Assembly (NCBI GenBank): GCA_020064725.1
Contig: JAGTWJ010000019.1
Span: 620,001-684,000 of the forward strand
Source: Drechslerella dactyloides
Taxonomy: Eukaryota; Ascomycota; Orbiliomycetes; Orbiliales; Orbiliaceae
DNA length: 64,000 nt
Direction of reading: 5' to 3'
Both the position numbers and the translations under genes were made by a program. Positions 24,901 to 35,250 of the stretch are shown piece by piece. Position 1 is the stretch's first letter. The number at the start of each line of letters is the position of its first letter. Under the pieces are notes generated by a model. That model saw only the letters and a program-made list of their open reading frames with translations. It made no database searches and was not told where the DNA came from.

Positions 24901-25344
24901 TATAACAGACAACGCACTAGCCGCGAGCGCATGGGGGTACCTTAGGATATTTTCCGTCGGGCACTGAGTAGAAGATCATGATGTGCGGAGAAGTTGAGCA
25001 TGAATGTGGGTCTCATCGACGACATTTCGACAGTATCCTGAGGCACAAGGCGGAGTTTGCGGGGTAGGACATCCATACTCCACCCGCGTCACAAGCAAAT
25101 TACGCTTGGACGCCGTCATGTCAATGCAGGTGGGATATCCCCATGTCTTGGTCATTAGTGACTAAGGTGCAGTATGAGACACTGCCCGCGGGGATTCATA
25201 TATTAATTACGAGGAACTTAGGAAATTTAGTCGATTAGATGAACTTTTCCCATTGATATCTCCGACTGAATAATTGAGGAGACGCTGTATCAATCGTATT
25301 ACAGAGTCGACATATCTCGACACTGGAAGGATCGAGTAGCAACT
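21998..25344. other. 3.3 kb gene-free gap
   Basis: Divergent upstream regions of the NRAMP gene (left) and the MetE-like gene (right). The frames present are short, start without convincing context and match nothing known. A 17-bp sequence at 22372-22388 recurs upstream of the LYC1-like gene at 33740-33756, in both places just after a pyrimidine-rich tract. No transposon ends or RNA genes are recognised. Confidence 0.55.
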
Positions 25345-26715
25345 ATGGGTAGCAACGTCAAGAGTAACCCCCCATTCCGAGCCGAACATCTCGGCTCGCT
25401 CCTGCGCCCACCGTACCTGCTCGAGGCGCGCGAGAACAAAGCCCTAAGCGCCAGCGACCTCACCGCTATCGAAGATAAAGCAATCGATAGCGCCATCAAG
25501 CTGCAGCGCGATGTCGGCCTTCGAACCTTCAGCGACGGCGAATACCGACGGTAATTACAGAAATCATAACATTTACTCTGGAAATACACGAAAACCAAAT
25601 ACACGAATGCAGTAATGCTGATGGAGAATTTAACATAAAATTGTAGGCATATGTTCTATGAAGGATTCTTCGACAGCCTCAACGGGATGGAGGAGGTCTC
25701 CAACCCGCCTCGCGAGATATTCAAGGAGTACGTGCCTGACGTGCAGGCCTTCCTCGCGGACGGTATCGTGCCAGCTGGCACCTGGCTGTGCACAGGCAAG
25801 CTCAGCCATCGCGGCAAGAGCAAGTACGTCCAGCAGTACGAGTACATCCAAAGCAAGCTCCAGCCTGGAGAGAACGTCAAAATGACACTAGCCGTGAGTC
25901 TCCACATAACAGCACCCTTCTAAACTCACCTCATAGTATATATAAGTGGTTCACACTTAGAACTAACCCTATGCTACTATTAGGCCCCGGAATGGTTCCA
26001 CCTTCGCCACGGCGACCACGCCTACTCGTCCTCCGCGTACTCGTCCTCAGCCGCCTACTTTGCCGACATCGCCACCGCCTACCGCCACGAGCTCTCCCTC
26101 CTCTACGCCGCTGGCTGCCGCAACGTGCAAATCGACGACCCTCTGCTCGCCTACTTCTGCGCCCAGCCCATGCTCGACGGCATGCGCGCCGGCGGTGAAG
26201 ACCCACCCGCGCGGCTGGACGAGTACATAGCCCTCTACCGCGACTGTCTTCGCGATAGACCCGCAGATATGCTCGTCGGCCTGCATATTTGCCGCGGCAA
26301 CTTTCGCAAAAGCATTCACTTTTCCGAAGGCGGGTACGAGCATATTGCGAAGAAACTGTTCACAGAGTTGCCTGCCGATGTGTACTATCTCGAGTACGAC
26401 ACGCCGCGCGCCGGGTCGTTCGAGCCCCTGGCGGAAGTGCCGCGGGGGAAGAGGGTGGTTCTGGGGCTGGTCACGAGCAAGTTCGCCGAGCCGTTGGAGG
26501 ACATTGACGAGATGAAGGAGAAGGTGAGGAGTGCGGCGCGGATGATGGCCAAGGGAACGGGGGAGACCGAAGAGGAGGCGATGGCGAGATTGAGTGTTAG
26601 TCCGCAGTGTGGATTCGGGAGCCATGCGGATGGAAATGCAATTGACGAGGCCGGGATGCGTCGAAAGTTGGAGCTGGTGGTGAAGCTTGCGAAGAGCGTC
26701 TGGGGGCAGCTGTAG
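25345..26715 (+). CDS. MetE-like (cobalamin-independent methionine synthase C-terminal) protein
   Basis: Three exons, 25345-25550, 25647-25893 and 25984-26715, with introns of 96 and 90 bp; 394 aa. The protein is a single (beta/alpha)8 barrel of the kind forming the catalytic half of MetE, not the 750-residue full enzyme. The zinc ligands expected from MetE can be seen: His and Cys in VGLHICRG (about 252 and 254), Glu in YYLEYD (about 288) and Cys in SPQCGFGS (about 360). The family-typical start (FRAEHLGSLLRPPYLLEAR) and QIDDPLLAYFC are also present. Such stand-alone proteins are thought to move methyl groups from a donor to a thiol. The methyl donor and acceptor are unknown, and a methionine synthase role should not be assumed because the folate-binding N-terminal barrel is missing. 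Confidence 0.92.
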
Positions 26716-27120
26716 TTCGTGATTCATTCAGTGCAAGAGTGTATGGTACTGCATGCTCGGATGAGATAAATGACATGGAGTGTTCTTGATAGGCTACTAG
26801 GTGCACATTATGTCTAATTATGCATTAGCCTCGATGCCAGGCGCTGTAGGTGGTGCTTCAACACAGCCACATGTTGCGTTAAATGAGTGAGCTGATAACT
26901 CAGAGTCATATGAACATACACTAGATGATAACTTTCTCGCAGGCCGCAAGCTGGAACTCGAAGGCCACATCACCACTAGGTCAAAGCTATCCTCAAACAA
27001 CTAAACATCACTACCCTTTTAGCTGGTACCCACTTTCCACAACTACGTCAGCAATCGACCTTGCCCCAAAGCTTACTCATTTTCGAGAAGAAAGACCAGT
27101 CGACTCAAGCTCCTATCGAG
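26716..27120. other. intergenic region
   Basis: Between two plus-strand genes. The frame of the next protein is open upstream to 27061, but the first ATG in it is 27121, so 27061-27120 is treated as 5' untranslated. Nothing else is recognised. Confidence 0.5.
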
Positions 27121-28581
27121 ATGTCGTCAGATCATGTCACCCGGCTTCGCCCTGTCACCCTACGCTCAGAGAGCAGCCAGGGTCTTCCGAATACCGTCTT
27201 AAAGACAGCCTCGCCCTTGCATCCCGTGAAAATAGCTTCCCGCTACCACTACTACGCAGATAAAAGTGGCCTCAACCTGATCCATGACAACAGCACCCCA
27301 CGCATGATGACTGAAGAGGAAGTGAGGAGCTTATTCAAATCTTTCCCGTCAGTCCACAATATCTTTGACGGCAAAGACGGAATCGTCTTCTCAATCGGCG
27401 AAAAGGAGCTCGTTGACGAGTTTCCACTAACCGTTGGCGGGCGACCGCTTTATATTACGAAGGAGGAGGATTTCACAGTTCACGGCTTATTCCCAGAGGT
27501 CATGATGGGATGGAGACGGGATCTCGTACTATTCATGGAGGCACGATTTGAGGTTCGAATGATGACTGGGCTTCCCAATGAAGTCGTTCAGGGAATCTTC
27601 CGCAGGTTTCCAAAATGTACGGCGATCATGCGGCTACGACGCGAGTTGTTTCTAGAATTCGCGGAGATGCCACAGCGCGAGGACACGCCAGTTATGATCG
27701 GAGGGTTACTTGTCTGCTATTCTCCGGTGCGTTTGTGGGATGCTGCGGACGAGGCTGCACTCAAGAACGACACCAGCACATCCGATACTGAGAGACTTGC
27801 GGAGGACACCACCGATTACAGTCCTCAATTATGTCCCGGCGTAAGGATTACGAACTATAAGGGCGTCGTTACCAACGCTGGACTGGCACTCAGGAATAGA
27901 GATGGTAAAGAGAGGTTTACAATTGCTCTCCACGGCTTTCTCGAAGACGGAGGATTGGTTGACAGCCGTGTTTTTTATCCAAACCCACAAGGACAGCTCG
28001 TCGGCATCATCCGCGAGACCTATCCGGAGGCCAACATCGGGATGGTAGAGCTAGCGAAGGGCTTTTCGTACAAGAACGAATCGTACTTCAGCATCATCTC
28101 CCCAGAATCTCTCGCCAGTCGAGCCGATATGATCGAAGCCGAGAAACGTTTCTTCAATTATGGAGTTTTCAATTCCTCCGTTACGGGTCGCCAAGATGTA
28201 GCGATATTAGGCACTCACTACTACGACCCCGTCCGCCCGTCCAATGGCACAAATACAGAAGACGACGAAACCTGCCTTGACAAATCGATCCGCTACAAAA
28301 GAACTTTCGTGTGGAGAGCTAGTATGATTGACGAGACGACCATGAAAGAAGGAATGTGCGGAGTGCCGATAGTCCAAGAATCTTACATGGATCCTACCGC
28401 GGGCACTGTTAACAAGTCGATTTGCACCGGATTTTTCAGGTATGCGAAGGGGCCGTTGTACTATTCCCATCCAACGGACACACTACTCGACGACGGCTGG
28501 ACGGTATGCTCGATCGATTGTGGGACCTATGTATCGGAAACAAATGGAGCCCGCGAAATACTTGAATTCTGGTATACGTAG
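27121..28581 (+). CDS. unrecognised protein; possible trypsin-fold cysteine-protease-like half
   Basis: A single exon of 486 aa from the first in-frame ATG. No signal peptide or membrane segment. I do not recognise a named family. The N-terminal part contains two similar segments, about residues 62-113 (core LFKSFPSVHNI ending VGGRPLYI) and 148-200 (core IFRRFPKCTAI ending IGGLLVCY), suggesting a duplicated alpha/beta module. From about 238 onward the pattern looks like a chymotrypsin-type barrel: FTIALHGF with His near 271, a short strand ANIGMVEL near 303-311 where the acid residue would lie, and EGMCGVPIV near 410-418, resembling the GxCG/GxSG nucleophile loop with Cys near 413, followed by CTGFFRYA. 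This is inference from motif order alone. It could instead be an inactive fold relative or something unrelated. Confidence 0.75.
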   Translation: MSSDHVTRLRPVTLRSESSQGLPNTVLKTASPLHPVKIASRYHYYADKSGLNLIHDNSTPRMMTEEEVRSLFKSFPSVHNIFDGKDGIVFSIGEKELVDEFPLTVGGRPLYITKEEDFTVHGLFPEVMMGWRRDLVLFMEARFEVRMMTGLPNEVVQGIFRRFPKCTAIMRLRRELFLEFAEMPQREDTPVMIGGLLVCYSPVRLWDAADEAALKNDTSTSDTERLAEDTTDYSPQLCPGVRITNYKGVVTNAGLALRNRDGKERFTIALHGFLEDGGLVDSRVFYPNPQGQLVGIIRETYPEANIGMVELAKGFSYKNESYFSIISPESLASRADMIEAEKRFFNYGVFNSSVTGRQDVAILGTHYYDPVRPSNGTNTEDDETCLDKSIRYKRTFVWRASMIDETTMKEGMCGVPIVQESYMDPTAGTVNKSICTGFFRYAKGPLYYSHPTDTLLDDGWTVCSIDCGTYVSETNGAREILEFWYT

Positions 28582-28956
28582 TACTGATAATACGGAAGAT
28601 ATAATAATGCTACCATTGCAAAGAAAGGCATAACTAAGAACTTCTTCATCTTCACCATGCATACCCTATCATATAACACTAGCTTGTCGATGAAGAAATT
28701 TGGGCTACTTAGATCTATAGAACCGCTGGAAGCAATCGGCCTAGTGAACCAAGCCCTTCCTTGCCACAAAGCAATCGTAATCATGTAAATTTTAGAACAC
28801 ACGCAGTGACTACTAGTAGCGATACAATCTGGATGACTGAAATTCAGATATAATACACCCCAAACTATTCCAAAATTCAAACTCCACATCCATAGCTACT
28901 GCCCAAGCTCCTTATCTAGACACCCAGTCCCTATGATTCCATGCATGCATGCACCA
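28582..28956. other. intergenic, convergent 3' flanks
   Basis: Lies between convergent stop codons. The only visible feature is ATGCATGCATGC at 28941-28952, two overlapping GCATGC palindromes just outside the end of the secreted-protein gene. Confidence 0.5.
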
Positions 28957-29541
28957 CTAAGCCACCACAGTCGGCGCTGGCCTCAATTCATCATTCACAG
29001 TAGGCGCTGCAAATAAGCCATTTGTTAGTTATACCTCCATATTCAACATGAAATGAAAATACAGCACCTCACAGTAGCGCAACGTTCGAACAAACAAAAC
29101 TGCTGCGGAGAATCGATCATATAGGGGATTAACACTTACGGACAAAGGGTTCGCGGCGAATACATTCAAGCTCCCCGGTTTCCACATCCTTCATACACCG
29201 CTCGTTGCTAAGACAGCATACCTTGCCGCACTGCTTGTTCGGCAGACATTTCTGTGGTGGGGCGGTGATGGCTATTATACATTACAAGCATTAGTCGCCA
29301 TCGATTTCATAAGCGGTGTAGTGAATATTGGCTTACGGCGGTCGACGCAATGGCCCCTTGGGAACTTTTCGTCCTTGACACAGATCTGGTTCAGGAAACA
29401 GCATTCGGCACCGCAGACTTCCTGGCTAAGGGGACAGGTATTGGGAGCAGCGATCTTATCAAGACCTTCAGGAAGGGCAACTGCGAGAGTGGACGGGAGG
29501 GCGACGGCGGCCAAGATGAGGATTTGGGAGAAGGAGACCAT
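28957..29541 (-). CDS. small secreted cysteine-rich protein, two repeated modules
   Basis: Three exons, 29541-29337, 29271-29140 and 29006-28957; introns of 65 and 133 bp, both phase 1; 128 aa. Residues 1-20 are a signal peptide (FSQILILAAVALPSTLA). Exon 1 then encodes one cysteine module, C-x6-C-x3-CC-x5-C-x10-C, and exon 2 encodes a second, C-x5-C-x3-CC-x5-C-x10-C, so each module has six cysteines that could form three disulphides. Exon 3 adds a short Pro/Val-rich tail. The apparent read-through of exon 1 past the GTAAGC donor and of exon 2 past the GTAAGT donor is intronic. The size, signal peptide and cysteine pattern fit secreted effector-like or antimicrobial-like proteins of moulds, but no function is shown. 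Start choice: the only ATG giving a signal peptide. Confidence 0.83.
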
Positions 29542-30653
29542 TTTGAAAGATTAATATGGTATATTCAACAATTACTTGAAGATATTATGTGAAGAAGCAG
29601 GAGTTTGTAGGACAAAGCTATGATATATCTAGATAGGATGAGAATATAGATGATTGGATGGTTGATTGATGTTATGATCTGGATAGACCTAGGAGATTTG
29701 GCGCCGGCTTTATACTCGAGTCCTGGCCGACGAAGTCCTACTGAATGCCAGTGAAAACCATATCATAACCATTGAAGGCCCCATAGAGTATACGGATGTC
29801 ATCAACTCACGTGATCACGGTCCATGAATTATATTAAGATCACAGCCTCCTACCCCGTAATTCTCGATCGAGATAAAATTTCGTAAGTCGACATGTGCAC
29901 GCATGCACGTATCATGATCCGGACGTTTTCAATTCATGCATTTCATGTAGCCGCAATCAGTTGTTGCAAGATCAGAACGCCGAATAATCGATCCAGAATC
30001 CCCGGAGCCGATCCGTCTGCCCAGTATTGGAGCCTCGAGCTTCAGTTTCAGCTCTGGTCCGGATGTGGAAGAAATTCAATGCGACGGCTCCCCAGCTGCA
30101 GGCCAAGGCTTGTGTTGCGTCCTGCAAAATACCGCGCGACGGATTAGGCTATCTTTCGCCTACTGCCTGCGCATGCGCTTCTGGCCGCCGTCAGCTACTA
30201 ACTCGACACAGCTGCGAAGTCCCTTGCCTTAGGCTAGTCTCGGGGCCTTAGGCGGCAGTGCACTGTATGAATGTATTGTTAGAACGCATAATCGCGCTAC
30301 AGGCTGCACAGTCCCTAGAGAGTAAAGGGAGACGTTAAGATGATAGTTGGTCGTATATTCTCTTGATATCATATCTATAGACGTTGTCTCGTTGCGGAAT
30401 GTGGAGGTATTCTATAATACTTTTGGATGCAGAAAGTTACATGGACGGAGGAGGCGTCATTACTGCAACTTGACTAATAATACCACCCCAGACCATGCTA
30501 CTTTCTGCACCGAAAAGACATGTAGAATATCATCAACTATTCAAAATCACTCCAAAGTGCACAGCATGACCACGACCTGACTCCGAACACCACGCCAATA
30601 TGCTATCAGAAACACAAATGCAGAGATAAGTTGTCTGGAATAGGGGAAACTCG
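29542..30653. other. intergenic region
   Basis: Promoter of the secreted-protein gene and 3' flank of the Nuf2 gene. It includes ACTCACGTGATCACG near 29807-29819 with an E-box-like CACGTG. No coding frame is credible. Confidence 0.5.
29709..29714 (-). promoter_or_regulatory. TATA box of the secreted-protein gene
   Basis: TATAAA on the minus strand, about 170 bp before the start codon at 29541. The position would suit a short 5' leader. Motif match only. Confidence 0.45.
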
Positions 30654-32203
30654 TCAAGAAACAGAAATCAAGTCCATTTGCTGCTTCATCTCCGCCATGT
30701 AATAGTTGACGTGGGCCGCCAGCCGCGAAAACTCGGTCAGCGTCTCGCGCACCTCGTTCTCCACGAACTCCTTCGTATCTTGGCACTACGTTGCACAGCA
30801 GTGGTCAGCTGTGCTGTTGCTTGAAAACGGTTAGATGACGTAGGAAAGTTGTACACACCTGCTTCTCCTTCAAGTCGATTTGCATCTTGAGTTTGTCCAT
30901 ATCGTGGCTCTTCTCTCGCCGCTCGCTCGCGAGCTGGTCGTACACGCCTCTGAGCTCCGTCATTCTCGCCCGTGCGGCAGCGCTCTTGCTCTCGGCCTGC
31001 TGCTTCGCCGTGCTGACCTTCTCCTGCGCGCCCACCAGCCGTGTCTTGAGCACTTCCTCCCGCTTTTCCAGATCCTGGAACTCCAGCTGCCGTCTTCGTA
31101 GCACGTCTTTGTGCCGGGACGCCTTCCTGTTGTCTTCCTCCTCGCGGAGCAGTTCCGCTTCGCACTCCTCCATGACTTTGATGCAGGCGTTGACGTCTGT
31201 TTCGATCACGGCAAAGGAATCCGCGGTGGTCTGCAGTGCCCTCGCACGGCGTTCAACCTGCATAAGCCTGTTCTTCTCCGCCTGCAGCTGGCCGGCCATC
31301 TCGCTGTTGAGCTGCTGTAGGCGGCCGGGCTCGTCGACGATGTACGGCCGCAGGCGTTCGCAGTCTTGCTTGAGCCGCAGCTTGAGCTCGTTCGCCTGAA
31401 TGAGCGCGTCTTTGAGTGCCTTTCGCTCGTTCTTCGCTTCCTGGAAGTCGTTTGTCATGGCCTCCTGCTCACGTTTGAGTTCGCTGAGGAGGATACGCGC
31501 CTGCTGGCGCTCCTCCTGGAGCTTCCTAACGAGGGGCTCTTCCTGGCGCCGTTGGATCTCGAGCGTCTCCAGCTTATGTTGTAGCTCGTCCCGCTCGACC
31601 TCCAGTGTATCCACGCGCTGCTTGATTGCCTCAAACTTGTTGGCATGCTCGTCAATCGTCGCCTGGTGTTCAGTCTTGAAACGGACGAAGTTGATCAGGT
31701 AGGAGAAGATCTTTATAACACGTGGGCGCGTAGGCGCCAGCAGGTCGCTGAGCTGTAGGTCTTTCATGCCGCAGACGCTGAGGAGCGCGCGCAGGGAACG
31801 GAAGCAGGCCATCATGCGCATTGTGTCCACCATGGTCTCGCCGAAGTCAAACTCCTCGCTGACGATGTCGAGCATGGGGGTGACGCTGTCGGCGGTCAGA
31901 CCTATGAGGTTATCAAGGATGCGCTCGACGACACGGATAATTTGCGGCGATTGGGGGTTGTTGATGGCATCGGCGGTGAAGGGAACTCCGATGTCCGAGA
32001 TGCAGTTCGCAATCTCGGGCGGTTCCTGGGGGCATGTTAGCAGATGTAATGAATGTATGTTTCACGGGAGCGGCCGTATGTACCATGAGTAGGAAGGCGA
32101 GCGGGTCTTGCTCCTGGACGACCGGCTGGCGCATCTTCGCGTTTGGCGGCGGGGCTTTCTGGTTTTGCCGGAAGCCATGAGAGGCGCGAGGATTGAAGTC
32201 CAT
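30654..32203 (-). CDS. nuf2: kinetochore protein Nuf2
   Basis: Three exons, 32203-32084, 32025-30859 and 30785-30654, all phase 0 with introns of 58 and 73 bp; 472 aa, the usual Nuf2 length. The N-terminal 150 or so residues form the calponin-homology-like head (DPLAFLLM, IGVPFTADAINNPQSPQIIRVVERILDNLIGL, then LRALLSVCGMKDLQLSDLLAPTRPRVIKIFSYLINFVRF). After that the protein is nearly continuous coiled coil, rich in Glu, Arg, Gln and Leu, to the C-terminus. Nuf2 pairs with Ndc80 in the four-subunit Ndc80 complex, whose head end binds microtubules and whose coiled-coil end binds Spc24/Spc25 at the kinetochore. The ATG directly follows a GCCATC tandem repeat. The divergent neighbour at 33979 is 1.8 kb away. 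Confidence 0.95.
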
Positions 32204-32228
32204 GGCGATGGCGATGGCGATGGCGATG
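32202..32228. repeat. hexanucleotide tandem repeat at the nuf2 start codon
   Basis: The plus strand reads ATGGCG four and a half times in a row. On the transcript this is (GCCATC)n ending in GCC immediately before the nuf2 ATG, so the repeat forms the last bases of the 5' leader. Confidence 0.8.
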
Positions 32229-33978
32229 CTTTCCGATGGAGGTAGATAGCGGTCCGTAGATGGTCTATAGACGGCGGGTGAAGATGGTTTGGCCGCGTCG
32301 TTTTGTTTGGAGACGTTGACCGATCGCTGTCGCGCGTGTTGTGGGATCTACATAACAACACAAGAGCGGCCGATCGATGTGTTGCGGGGCCAACGTCAGC
32401 AACAACACATCAACACATCGTCAAACGGCGCTGGCTGCGGCCGCCGACAGCAGCGGCGAGGCTGCGCGATATTAGCCATCTTAGCCATCAGCCAATCTAT
32501 AAAATCCCCATCTCATCTCTCTATCACATCCTGTGATCTCATCCTCCGTCCTCGAACTATCATCGCCATCCGTCGCGGATTCCGGACCCCTCAAACGCCA
32601 CTCGTACACGAACTCGCAGCCTCGGACTTAGCCCAGATGCCGGCAATCGGAGCACGGAGCACAGCTCGCGGCCACATGCATGCACAACGTCACAGGCATC
32701 ACCCGCCCGCTGAACCCTTGACAGCTCTCAGGCCACCGTCGATAGCTGGAGCTGTCCTACGGAGCTTCTGCGTCCCCTCTCGCCCGTCATCGACTCCTCG
32801 TCCTGGCCAGTGGCTGCCCTTCCGATCCTGTTACGTTTCCATTACGGATGCGGAGCTCGTCCCCGTCCCCCCGTGACCCTCCTTTCCGCGCCTTACCGTT
32901 CGGAGCATTTCCACAACCTCCATGCCGCCTTCGATTGGCCTCTTCTCCACCGTTTGGGTTCCCTCAAACGGGTCTCGCAAGCAGGGTCGGCCGTCGTGCT
33001 TCGAGCTCGACGGATCTGCGACGACGGCGGGCGGCGCAATGGCGACTTCTCTCGCCCGTTTGCCCCGAAGGTAGCCGCCTGTCCGACTGCTTGTCTCTGG
33101 ACGTTTGCCAGGCCCGATTCGATGCGCAGCTCATCGACAAGATGTAACAGAATGCCCGATCAACTGGGGATTGTGACTCGGATGTGAGGCGACGGTCTGC
33201 CTAAGGTACTGCATTCATTCAATCTACATTATTGTTCACCCATTCATCATTATTCATCACCCACGACCCATGCATTGCATTGCATGCTGCATTTCCTATT
33301 CACAGCATTCACTATCCATCATCCCCCAGACCCGTCTTCCGTCTTTTATTCGTCTGGCCTGCCCCTTCTGATTCGCTGAGCCGGCCTATCTTTATCTTCT
33401 CGCTCCCAGTGCGACTCATTCTGACTGGCCCTGCTGCGTCTGCGTTTGCGTCTGCGTCCGCAACTGCACCTCGACACACCTTCGTCACATTCCCTTCAGC
33501 TGTCGACTGTCCCGTACACGATCTCTCCAGATCTCCCTCTCTCCAGCGTGCTTAAAGCCCTTCAAAGACGCTCTCCCGTTGCCAGCCTCTTGCCCACATC
33601 CTTCACAGTATACAGAAGGTGCACGATAGCACCTTCTTCTTTCGCCCCTTAGCTCGCACTTCGCTCGATATCCGCCTGGGTAAGCAAGCTACTTCCCAGG
33701 CCCTTCATGCTTCTCCACAAACCCACCCTCTCAAGTTTCCCGGTTGGCGAAAACGACGAGCCGGCTGGGCGGTAAATCGGATTCCTCAGCGTCTTATTAA
33801 AGCGGGCGGGAGTCGCCCGAAAGGCTCTGAAATCGTTTTCATCATTATTGCAAGTAAATGTTGTTCATCCGCTAACATTACTCGCTCGGGTTCAGCATCG
33901 AGCCTGCAGAAATTACCCAATCGAATCGTCCAACTGCTCCTACTGTCGTGCGACCACACTCGCTCGCTAGCTGCTCCA
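32204..33978. other. divergent promoter region, pyrimidine-rich right half
   Basis: 1.8 kb between the diverging nuf2 and LYC1-like genes. The right half (about 33200-33700) is C/T-rich on the plus strand, as is usual for fungal promoters and leaders. The frame of the LYC1-like protein stays open upstream to 33619 but contains no ATG. A GTAAGC at 33680 could be the donor of a leader intron. The 17-bp sequence at 33740-33756 also occurs at 22372-22388. Confidence 0.55.
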
Positions 33979-35250
33979 ATGGCACCCTCCACCACCAGTC
34001 CGTCCTCCCCGACGGTCAACTCCGCCCCATCGTCCCCAATAGACGTCAAGCACCCACATCTTATTCTCCGTCCTGCGACTATCCCCGAGCGTCACTACTC
34101 CTGGGTCATCAATAGCCCCTCATGGCGCGGCATACTCACCGAAAATGCCTACTACCTACGCGAGGCCCACCTCTCCTACCAGGACCTCACCCGCAACGGC
34201 GGCATCATGTACTGGGTCCTCGTTGATCCCGCTGGTCCTTGCAAACCAGCCTGCCCGGAGACTCCCGATCATATCCTGTCCGCTTGCGAAACGATCCGTA
34301 AGCCCTGCTTGATCGTCCGCAGCAATGGCGAGGTCGAGGACGTGATCTCCTACGGTATTGGAGGTGTGTATACCTCTGAGCGACACCGGGGCAAGGGATA
34401 TGCTCGGACGATGATGCAGCTGCTCGGTCATCAGCTCAAGGATCTCCCAGATCCGTCAGACCCGAAGAAGGCACACGTCCGTGTCGGTTTCAGCGTGCTC
34501 TACTCGGACATTGGTAAGCAATTCTACAAAAAAGTCGGCTGGCAGCCGCATCAGAGCTCGCACATTTCGTTCCCCGCGAAGCTACCGTCGTCGGTATCTG
34601 CCTCCTCGGCGACCGGGAAAGTTAAGAAGATCGCCAAAACCGACTTGAAGGCGTTGTGCGCCGTGGACTGCACACATATCCGGCGATTTGTCGCCAAGAC
34701 GCCCTTCAAAGCGGGAATCAAGGCGCGCTGCGTACAGCTCCCAACCGTCGAAGTGATGGAATGGCATCATGCTCGCGAGGAGTTTATAGGCCAGTATGCG
34801 ACCACAAAGGCACCAACGGTCAAGGGTGCTTGGGCTCCGCTAACACCGACCGCCGAGTACCCGCCACGAGAAGGCAGCGAGGGACTTGATTCGGCCTGGG
34901 CCATCTGGACGCACGATTTTGCAGAGAAAAAGCTCGTGTTCCTCCGCCTGCACGTACCACCTGTGACTTCCGCGAATAAAGACGCCGTAAGCGCGGCGCT
35001 GCGGGCGCTTGTCGTCGCCGCGGCGGAGGAGGCCCAAGCGTGGGGGTTTAGCGAAATTCTCAGCTGGAATCCGGATGATTTGACGGAGGAGGCGGTGAAG
35101 AGCGTAGTCGGCGAGGAAAGCTACGATTTAGTGCATCGGGAGAACGACAGCATTGCCAGCTTGATGTGGTATCACCGCGAAGGCGGCAGCGAAGAAGTCG
35201 AGCCGGAAGGTATCGAGTGGCTGTTCAACGAGAAGTCCGGCTGGTGCTGA
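33979..35250 (+). CDS. LYC1-like GNAT acetyltransferase
   Basis: A single exon of 423 aa from the first in-frame ATG. It resembles fungal LYC1, a lysine N6-acetyltransferase first described in Yarrowia as the opening step of lysine breakdown. The GNAT acetyl-CoA site is visible as ERHRGKGYARTMMQLL (about residues 134-149), preceded by the strand ISYGIGGVYTS and followed by VRVGFSVLYSDIGKQFYKKVGW. A C-terminal half of about 200 residues contains HDFAEKKLVFLRLHVP and ends EGIEWLFNEKSGWC, as I recall for this group. A cytosolic enzyme is expected. Substrate is by homology only. The 120 codons upstream are open in the same frame but lack an ATG and are treated as leader. Confidence 0.9.
   Translation: MAPSTTSPSSPTVNSAPSSPIDVKHPHLILRPATIPERHYSWVINSPSWRGILTENAYYLREAHLSYQDLTRNGGIMYWVLVDPAGPCKPACPETPDHILSACETIRKPCLIVRSNGEVEDVISYGIGGVYTSERHRGKGYARTMMQLLGHQLKDLPDPSDPKKAHVRVGFSVLYSDIGKQFYKKVGWQPHQSSHISFPAKLPSSVSASSATGKVKKIAKTDLKALCAVDCTHIRRFVAKTPFKAGIKARCVQLPTVEVMEWHHAREEFIGQYATTKAPTVKGAWAPLTPTAEYPPREGSEGLDSAWAIWTHDFAEKKLVFLRLHVPPVTSANKDAVSAALRALVVAAAEEAQAWGFSEILSWNPDDLTEEAVKSVVGEESYDLVHRENDSIASLMWYHREGGSEEVEPEGIEWLFNEKSGWC

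Noticed and set aside
32289..32876. 195-codon frame between nuf2 and the LYC1-like gene
   Set aside because: Non-ATG context, composition like promoter DNA, no recognisable domain.
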